A stretch of DNA of 12,648 nt. Origin: Desulfobacterales bacterium. Its GTDB lineage: Bacteria > Desulfobacterota > Syntrophobacteria > B119-G9. The translations under genes and the position numbers were made by a program. The first letter of the stretch is position 1, and the number at the start of each line of letters is the position of its first letter. The stretch lies in the NCBI GenBank assembly GCA_026992215.1, contig JALXAI010000461.1:1-12648 (forward strand), in the 5' to 3' direction. Positions 8,057 to 12,648 of this stretch are shown piece by piece. The notes beneath the pieces are model-generated. The model made no database searches and was not told the origin of the DNA. It saw only the letters and a program-made list of their open reading frames with translations.

Positions 8057-8786
8057 ATTTGAGCCCCACTTCTTGATAAAGTTCCTTCACCTCGTTTTCG
8101 GAAAGATGCCTGCTTTCTCCTGCCCGCAGACCGGTCAACTGGAGCGGACCGTATGCGATTCTCTTTATCTTGATTACGGGATGGCCGATTGCCTGCCCCA
8201 TTCGCTTAATCTGCCTGTTCCATCCCTGGTGAAGACTTAGCAATATCCAGCAATTGCGTTGTGTATAGCGGATAAGTTTTACTTTGTCCGCCCTGGCGAC
8301 TCCTTCTTTGAGTTTTACCCCTTTTTTCAGCAGTTGCAACCTGTCTTGTGACGGCTTCCCGGATAGTTTGACTTCGTACACTTTTTCTACACCAAACTTC
8401 GGATGCTGTAACCTGTAGGATAATTCCCCGTCGTTCGTACAAACAAGCAATCCTTCGGCATCGTAATCAAGCCTGCCCACCGGGTAAAGCCTCACCGGCC
8501 ATTTTTTCAGTAGATCCCCAACGCATTGTCTGCCTCGAGGATCATTCATTGTTGTAACACAGAATTTCGGTTTATAAAGAACAACGTAAAACGGCCTTTC
8601 GAAGAGAAGCTCTTTGCCGTCAACTTTTATAACGTCCACACCAGGAGTTGCTTTGCTGCCAAGAGTTCGTACAACCATATCATTTACGGTGACGCGTCCG
8701 GCAAGAATTAGCTTTTCAGCTTCTCTTCGTGATGCCTTGCCGCTTCTGGCAATTAATTTTTGTAAGCGCACAGGCGTGCCGCACAT
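8034..8786 (-). CDS. rluB: RluB/RsuA-family rRNA pseudouridine synthase
   Basis: This 250-aa protein begins with an S4 RNA-binding domain (RLQKLIARSGKASRREAEKL, 7-26). The catalytic motif GRLDYDAEGLLV follows at 104-115, with D107 as the catalytic aspartate, and the C-terminal RQIKRMGQAIGHPV block is present. The family converts specific uridines of 23S or 16S rRNA to pseudouridine. RluB (23S) is the likelier assignment, but RsuA or another member cannot be excluded by eye. The annotated ATG at 8786 lacks a good ribosome site. GTG at 8771 would give the more usual MRLQKL start and is an equal candidate. It follows trpS after 90 bases that contain a hairpin, and its 3' end overlaps the TPR gene by 23 bp. 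Confidence 0.85.
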   Translation of the reverse strand: MCGTPVRLQKLIARSGKASRREAEKLILAGRVTVNDMVVRTLGSKATPGVDVIKVDGKELLFERPFYVVLYKPKFCVTTMNDPRGRQCVGDLLKKWPVRLYPVGRLDYDAEGLLVCTNDGELSYRLQHPKFGVEKVYEVKLSGKPSQDRLQLLKKGVKLKEGVARADKVKLIRYTQRNCWILLSLHQGWNRQIKRMGQAIGHPVIKIKRIAYGPLQLTGLRAGESRHLSENEVKELYQEVGLKYEKKADG

Positions 8787-8810
8787 AAATTCAACCGGTA
8801 GTTCGGCTTA

Positions 8811-8846
8811 CGTGAAAATGCCGATATTTACTGGTGGCATTTCACG
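8811..8846. repeat. intergenic inverted repeat between trpS and rluB
   Basis: CGTGAAAATGCC (8811-8822) and GGCATTTCACG (8836-8846) form an 11-bp stem with one bulged A and a 13-nt loop. Neither side is followed by a T-run, so it is not a standard intrinsic terminator. In the trpS-rluB transcript it could be an RNA processing, stability or protein-binding site. Confidence 0.65.
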
Positions 8847-8876
8847 ATGTTTATGATCATGGTGTTCTCGATTGCT

Positions 8877-9872
8877 TCACTCTGACAATGTCAGGGCTTC
8901 TCTCACCAGTTCCATGGTTTTCTGTGCTTCGGCTCGAGCTTTTCTGGACCCTTCTTCTATTATTTTTTTAACCTCATCGGGATTTTTTTCATAGTACTCT
9001 CGTTTCTCGCGTACAGGTTTCAAAGCTTCGATCAGCTTCTCTGCCATCTCCCTTTTGCATTCGACGCAGCCAATTTCGGCTTTCTTACAGCTGTCGGCGA
9101 TATACTCGATTCTCTCAGGACTGTTGTACAGCCTGTGGTACGCGTGGACCGGGCACGTTTCCGGAGTGCCGGGATCCGACCTCCTTGCCCTTTTCGGATC
9201 GGTGAACATCCCGCTGACTTTTTTCATCGTTTCTTCGTTACTTTCGGACAAATATATGCAATTGTCATAACTTTTGCTCATTTTCCTGTTATCGAGGCCG
9301 GGTAACAGCGGGGTGTCGGTAAGCAGGGGTTGAGGGATAGGGAAAATGCTCTGCTTGTAAAGATGATTAAATCTTCTTGCGATTTCGCGGGTCAATTCCA
9401 CGTGGGGTAGTTGGTCTTTGCCTACGGGAACTCCGTGAGCCCGGTAAATTATGATGTCCGCGGCCTGAAGAACGGGATACCCGAGGAAACCGTATGTTGC
9501 AAGGTCTTTCTGGTGAAGTTCGCTTTGAATCTCCTTGTACGTGGGGTTTCTTTCAAGCCATGGCAAGGGAGTTATCATGCCGAGCAGAAGGTAGAGCTCT
9601 GCGTGTTCTTTTATCCGCGACTGAACAAAGATGGTGCACTTCTCGGGATCAAGCCCCACGCTCAACCAGTCGATTATCAGCTGGTAAGTATTCTCCTTGA
9701 TAAATTCCGGATTGGCATAATCCGTGGTAAATGCGTGCCAGTCAGCCACGAAAAAGAAACATTCGTACTGGTCCTGAAGCTGCAGCCAGTTTACGAGAGC
9801 CCCATGGAAATTTCCCAGATGCAAACGACCCGTTGGTCTCATTCCGCTGAGAATCCTTCTTCTTTCCACCAT
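8877..9872 (-). CDS. trpS: tryptophanyl-tRNA synthetase
   Basis: This 331-aa class I aminoacyl-tRNA synthetase charges tRNA(Trp) with tryptophan in the cytoplasm. The ATP-binding signature is SGMRPTGRLHLGN (9-21, the HIGH motif as HLGN) and the second signature is NRKMSKSYDN (195-204). Other TrpS-like stretches are GYPVLQAADIIIY (131-143) and GKDQLPHVELTREIARRFN (151-169). The length is normal for bacterial TrpS. The start ATG at 9872 is preceded by a strong ribosome site AAGGAG at 6 nt. It is the first gene of the probable trpS-rluB-TPR-ATP-grasp operon. The segment around 245-275 has cysteines (CPVHAY, CKKAEIGCVECKREM), perhaps tied to metal or redox sensitivity, as seen in some thermophile TrpS proteins; this last point is inference. 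Confidence 0.95.
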   Translation of the reverse strand: MVERRRILSGMRPTGRLHLGNFHGALVNWLQLQDQYECFFFVADWHAFTTDYANPEFIKENTYQLIIDWLSVGLDPEKCTIFVQSRIKEHAELYLLLGMITPLPWLERNPTYKEIQSELHQKDLATYGFLGYPVLQAADIIIYRAHGVPVGKDQLPHVELTREIARRFNHLYKQSIFPIPQPLLTDTPLLPGLDNRKMSKSYDNCIYLSESNEETMKKVSGMFTDPKRARRSDPGTPETCPVHAYHRLYNSPERIEYIADSCKKAEIGCVECKREMAEKLIEALKPVREKREYYEKNPDEVKKIIEEGSRKARAEAQKTMELVREALTLSE

Positions 9873-9878
9873 TCGTAT

Positions 9879-9884
9879 CTCCTT
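9879..9884 (-). promoter_or_regulatory. strong ribosome binding site of trpS
   Basis: AAGGAG on the - strand lies 6 nt before the ATG at 9872. It is the best Shine-Dalgarno match seen in the window and fixes the trpS start. Confidence 0.8.
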
Positions 9885-9983
9885 ATCTCGCTGAAATTGT
9901 AAATTTTGTTCCTATCAAAATGCAATTGAAATTCCAAGGAGTTTCTTGAAAGGCGCTCGAAGTTGAAGCGTGAGGAAGATACC

Positions 9984-10051
9984 TCAAAACAAAGAAGCAC
10001 CTGATTGTGCGTTATTGTGGTAAGGTGAACCCCATTGTCAAAACAAAGAAG
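9984..10051. repeat. 14-bp direct repeat pair upstream of trpS
   Basis: TCAAAACAAAGAAG occurs exactly at 9984-9997 and 10038-10051, 54 bp apart. The second copy overlaps the candidate -35 of the trpS promoter, and the first lies just downstream of the predicted transcript start. They could be paired regulator sites or chance. Confidence 0.6.
10014..10041 (-). promoter_or_regulatory. candidate promoter for the trpS operon
   Basis: On the - strand a perfect TTGACA (10036-10041) is followed after 16 bp by CACAAT (10014-10019), a 4/6 match to the -10 box. This predicts a start near 10007 and a leader of about 135 bases before trpS. No T-box or ribosome-attenuator pattern was recognised in the leader. 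Confidence 0.4.
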
Positions 10052-10368
10052 AATGGAACTTAAGGTGTTTTTCTCAATTTCATAATCATGCCACAAACCT
10101 GGAGAAACCCGCTACTGTTTGTAGGAAAAATTTGCTACCGTACCCTTTTTCAGAAAAATCCTCATGCTCCAGGTTAGCTCTTATACTTGGTGTTGCGCGG
10201 AGCCGGATTTCTGAGGTAACAACATTTTTTCTCCACGCTCGCGCCGTTGGTTCTAGATGCGCCACTTCTCTTTTCGCGAGCGTAGCTGGCTTTTTTATGG
10301 ATGATTCATAGCAATGAATTAATTTATGAAATCTCTGGATTTCAAGGAACTGATACACCGTACAACGA

Positions 10369-10497
10369 TCATGCTGCCTCCAATATGATCGGCTCTCCCC
10401 GGTAGACTTCCGCCGGGGTTTTCCCATTAAAACTCTGGTGAGGGCGTTCGTCGTTGTAAAAGGGAAAATAGTCTCTGAACCGGGATTCTTTTTCTTC
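10369..10497 (-). pseudogene. C-terminal remnant of an IS3-type transposase
   Basis: On the - strand the frame ending with TGA at 10369-10371 reads FRDYFPFYNDERPHQSFNGK followed by TPAEVYRGEP. This is the conserved C-terminal end (rve_3 region) of IS3-family DDE transposases. The frame is closed upstream by a TAA at 10498-10500, and the catalytic DDE core and orfA are absent, so only about 42 codons survive. No full terminal repeats were identified. It marks an old insertion next to the toxin/immunity locus. Confidence 0.82.
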
Positions 10498-10510
10498 TTA
10501 GCTGCAAAAC

Positions 10511-10629
10511 AAAATTGACAGAATCCCTTCGAGTACCTTGTGCCGAGCCGGCCGCGTTGCGGCGCTGGCGATAGCCTGGTAAAAATAAGATTAGCCAGGC
10601 TGCGGGCATTAAAATTGACAGAATTCCTT
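10511..10629. repeat. short direct repeats exactly 100 bp apart
   Basis: AAAATTGACAGAATCCCTT (10511-10529) and AAAATTGACAGAATTCCTT (10611-10629) match at 18 of 19 bases in the same orientation. They bracket a GC-rich segment and lie between the transposase remnant and the immunity gene. They may be duplicated insertion-sequence ends or recombination scars. Confidence 0.7.
10573..10601. repeat. 7-bp inverted repeat with 15-nt loop
   Basis: AGCCTGG (10573-10579) and CCAGGCT (10595-10601) can form a hairpin about 60 bases downstream of the immunity gene stop. It is not followed by a T-run on either strand, so it is not a clear terminator. Confidence 0.5.
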
Positions 10630-10659
10630 TCCTCAGCCCTTCCTTGTTACATTAACATC

Positions 10660-11226
10660 CTAAAAAGGAAGACATCCATCACATTTGCCAGACTCTAAAT
10701 CAACAACAAAATCTATTTCTTCTTCCCCTAACATGTCTATTTTCCCAAAAAGCGTTTTTTTGTCTATTTTTATAATTTTCAATCCTTCCATGGCAATTCT
10801 GCCAGTTTGCCAGACAATTTCATCTGAGTTATAAGCACATATCTCCCAAGGATTTGCATATAGTATGAGATCCAAATCATCTGCAAAACAAACCTCTTTA
10901 ATTGCCTGCAATTTTACCTCTTCCCATTGCGTAGGCTTTTTTGCATTTACAATATAACCGCGTCCTCGTGATACCACACTGAATTTATTTGGATCTGGGA
11001 ATGTATATAATCCATTTTTTGCATGGTATAATAATTTCCCAAAGGCAAAGATACCCGTCCAAGATTCGTGGCCAAATGGAATGACCTTTACAATTAGTCC
11101 ATCTGAGCCACCATCTTTAATACCGCCAGGATAATAATATACTGGTTTATCATCCATCGATATTTCTTGAATCAATTCAACATCGTACTCTTTGTGAAAT
11201 TTCATTAAATAATCAATATTTTTCAT
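10660..11226 (-). CDS. probable immunity protein for the adjacent Rhs toxin
   Basis: This 188-aa protein has no signal peptide or membrane segment and no family I can name. It is moderately acidic (DMLGEEEIDFVVDLES near the end) and has many aromatic residues (VYYYPGG, ESWTGIFAFG, SRGRGYIV, IVWQTG), a make-up common among immunity proteins. The ATG at 11226 comes 1 nt after the stop of the rhs gene (TAA at 11228-11230), so the two are probably translated together. Position directly behind an Rhs toxin tip is the main argument that it neutralises that toxin in the cytoplasm. It is strongly AT-rich: hand counts give 33% GC for 10681-10740 and 28% for 10741-10800. That matches the toxin tip and not the Rhs core. 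The function is inferred from context only. Confidence 0.7.
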   Translation of the reverse strand: MKNIDYLMKFHKEYDVELIQEISMDDKPVYYYPGGIKDGGSDGLIVKVIPFGHESWTGIFAFGKLLYHAKNGLYTFPDPNKFSVVSRGRGYIVNAKKPTQWEEVKLQAIKEVCFADDLDLILYANPWEICAYNSDEIVWQTGRIAMEGLKIIKIDKKTLFGKIDMLGEEEIDFVVDLESGKCDGCLPF

Positions 11227-11227
11227 C

Positions 11228-12648
11228 TTAGTTACTGTCCGGTCTAAAAAAACGGTGGTAAATCACTTCTGTTTTGCCAGATTGAGAGGGTCTAGTAAAT
11301 ATCTCGTATGTGCCAGTTTTCCCATTCAATTCACCTCTTAATCTGTATTGAACAGAATCATTGCTAAGCCGTGTTTTATTGGTACGCCACAAATCTTTCG
11401 TGACAGTCCTTTCACCTTGCTTAAATATAACATCATCAAAAGAACCTGGAAAATTATGCATAGGTCCTGGTTCTTCCGCTCTTCTTATAAGCTCTCTTGC
11501 ACTATAAATCCTTTTTGGCTCTACACTCTTTGGGACGACCTCCACCTCATGCCAGGATGCGCCTTCGAGGATTTCACCTCCGCTTCTGCTGGAGACTTCC
11601 GCGACGACATCTTCAGAGGCTCTTAATCCTCTGAAACCCTCAGCTATCCGTCCCCCGATCCTTAGAAGGCCCTCACCCACCAGGTACGATCCCACTATGT
11701 CGCCGGCGACCATTCCGGTGGAATAGAGGGAAGAGTCGTAGTTGACGTAATCAATGCCTCCCCAGAACTGATCATTCCAGAGGCTGCGAATCCACTGCGT
11801 AAGACTCGGTAGCCCCAGAAGATGAGTAAGACCGAACCCTGAAGTAAGAGTATCTCCAAACCCGGCCCAAAAATCGGCCTGTCCCTGCAGCGTGAAGAAG
11901 GCTCTTACCGCACACAACCCTTCTGGATCAATTAGCCTCAGTGGATTGTTAAAACAGTAGGCGTAGAGATTCAGGCCGGCGCCGAACGGATCAGCTCTTA
12001 AGTATCTACCGGTAGTGGGATCATAGTAGCGGTTGAGGTTGTAGTAGAGGCCGGTCTCAGGATCGTAGTACTGTCCCGGGAAGCGAAGATTGTTGGTAAT
12101 GGTCTCTACCTGTACCTGGCAATTTCCGAAGGAGTCATACACCGCTTCCCAGACAATGGCACCGCTGGTGGTAACGATCTTCTGTGGGGTACCCAGGTGA
12201 TCATTCCGGTACCAGTAATAAACTCCTGCTATTTTGACAAAGAGCGGATTGGTGGACCACCCGGAGCCGGGTATCCAGCCGTAGGTCCCTAACTCCTGGC
12301 CAGTGGAGTCGTACTCTCCTACCAGTCCCTCATCCGAGTATACAAAGTACGTTCTTGTACCGTCAACTTCTTTCCAGAGCCTTCGTCCGAAGGGATCGTA
12401 GTAGTACTTGCTGGTCGTGGGTTGTGGGTCGTTGGTTGTGACTTCCACAAGGCGGTCTTCGATGTCGTAAGAATACTCGGTGACAACACCATTGTCGTTC
12501 TTCTGTACAGTATTGCCGTTTGCATCGTAGGTGAAAGATACGCTGTCGTAACCGAGAAGCTCATTGTTGGCGTTGTAGTTCCAGGTACCCGTGGTAGAAG
12601 ATGAACTGAGACGATTCCCAAGAAAGTCATACGTGTATGACTCGTCGT
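11228..12648 (-). CDS. Rhs/YD-repeat polymorphic toxin, C-terminal part (N-terminus outside window)
   Basis: The frame is open from the right edge of the window (first full codon 12644-12646), so the GTG at 12448 is not the true start. The visible 472 residues show YD repeats (SYTYDFLGN, SFTYDANGN, EYSYDIEDR, KYYYDPFGR). The conserved Rhs core end follows, with RFPGQYYDPETGLYYN and YYDPTTGRYL, closing at the DPEGL boundary (about 11915-11930). After it come a Gly-rich, partly hydrophobic pre-toxin region (FWAGFGDTLTSGFG to LVGEGLLRIGG) and a tip of about 95 residues from PKRIYSAREL to the end. The tip has HNFPGSFDD, GKTGTYEIFTRP and IYHRFFRP; I cannot assign it to a named toxin family. Rhs proteins encapsulate and deliver such tips to rival cells. 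Base composition drops abruptly near 11520, marking tip exchange. Whether a secretion system delivers it is not visible here. Confidence 0.9.
   Translation of the reverse strand, partial: DESYTYDFLGNRLSSSSTTGTWNYNANNELLGYDSVSFTYDANGNTVQKNDNGVVTEYSYDIEDRLVEVTTNDPQPTTSKYYYDPFGRRLWKEVDGTRTYFVYSDEGLVGEYDSTGQELGTYGWIPGSGWSTNPLFVKIAGVYYWYRNDHLGTPQKIVTTSGAIVWEAVYDSFGNCQVQVETITNNLRFPGQYYDPETGLYYNLNRYYDPTTGRYLRADPFGAGLNLYAYCFNNPLRLIDPEGLCAVRAFFTLQGQADFWAGFGDTLTSGFGLTHLLGLPSLTQWIRSLWNDQFWGGIDYVNYDSSLYSTGMVAGDIVGSYLVGEGLLRIGGRIAEGFRGLRASEDVVAEVSSRSGGEILEGASWHEVEVVPKSVEPKRIYSARELIRRAEEPGPMHNFPGSFDDVIFKQGERTVTKDLWRTNKTRLSNDSVQYRLRGELNGKTGTYEIFTRPSQSGKTEVIYHRFFRPDSN

Larger units (their letters stand above)
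9873..10368. other. non-coding stretch upstream of trpS
   Basis: About 500 bases without a supportable gene. It holds the trpS leader and candidate promoter, a 14-bp direct repeat (9984-9997 and 10038-10051), and a 9-bp inverted repeat (ACGCTCGCG at 10235-10243, CGCGAGCGT at 10275-10283). A further small hairpin lies near the transposase end (GAAATC/GATTTC about 10330-10345 on either strand). A 113-codon open frame on the - strand (10086-10427) crosses it but has no recognisable domain and overlaps the transposase remnant in another frame. Confidence 0.6.

Noticed and set aside
7575..8240. 221-codon + strand frame opposite the TPR and pseudouridine synthase genes
   Set aside because: Antisense to two well-supported genes and has no domain.
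9873..10013. T-box or tryptophan attenuator in the trpS leader
   Set aside because: No T-box core, no run of Trp codons and no terminator hairpin followed by a T-run were seen.
9839..10096. 85-codon - strand frame overlapping the start of trpS
   Set aside because: It covers the trpS ribosome site and candidate promoter, has no domain or ribosome site of its own, and looks like an open non-coding leader.
10235..10296. Intrinsic terminator on the + strand (9-bp stem, later T6)
   Set aside because: The loop is 31 nt and the T-run starts 7 nt after the stem; no + strand gene ends nearby.
10086..10427. 113-codon - strand frame
   Set aside because: Its beginning overlaps the transposase remnant in a different frame and the rest shows no domain. 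It is kept only as a possible repeat.
10427..10609. 60-codon - strand frame
   Set aside because: It runs across the transposase remnant in the wrong frame and across the direct repeats, so it is a shadow.
12319..12630. 103-codon - strand frame near the right edge
   Set aside because: It is a shadow of the Rhs frame, which is open to the window edge with YD repeats in the other frame.

Overview
The window looks like the chromosome of an anaerobic or thermophilic bacterium, possibly a deltaproteobacterium (Desulfobacterota). This is an inference from the style of the ATP-grasp protein and the Rhs core, from the Clp1-type kinase, and from a base composition of roughly 45% GC; no rRNA or marker gene settles it. 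The first 2.8 kb is read on the + strand. Everything after that is on the - strand.

Region 1 (2-2766, + strand) holds three genes: the C-terminal part of a membrane-anchored MA-type zinc peptidase (N-terminus cut by the window edge), a Clp1/Grc3/NOL9-type polynucleotide kinase, and an RMD1/DUF155 (YagE) membrane-tail protein. Region 2 (2781-5260, - strand) is a compact type II restriction-modification cassette. A 533-aa SPPY methyltransferase is followed 2 nt later by a TdeIII/MjaII-family endonuclease (family specificity GGNCC), and a near-consensus promoter lies upstream. Region 3 (5318-9872, - strand) is a probable operon read trpS, rluB/rsuA-type pseudouridine synthase, membrane TPR protein, RimK-like ATP-grasp protein. 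The last three genes overlap or are 3 nt apart.

Region 4 (9873-10659) has no intact gene. It holds a candidate trpS promoter, 14-bp direct repeats, hairpins, the dead C-terminal end of an IS3-type transposase, and a pair of short direct repeats exactly 100 bp apart. Region 5 (10660-12648, - strand) is a polymorphic toxin locus: the C-terminal part of an Rhs/YD-repeat protein with an unfamiliar toxin tip, followed after 1 nt by a probable immunity gene. The toxin tip and the immunity gene are much more AT-rich than the Rhs core, and the change is abrupt near 11520.

Two mobile defence or competition modules (R-M and Rhs toxin/immunity) therefore flank a housekeeping operon, with transposon debris beside the toxin locus. 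The most likely novelty is the Rhs toxin tip with its cognate immunity protein. The TPR plus ATP-grasp pair is a second uncharacterised unit.
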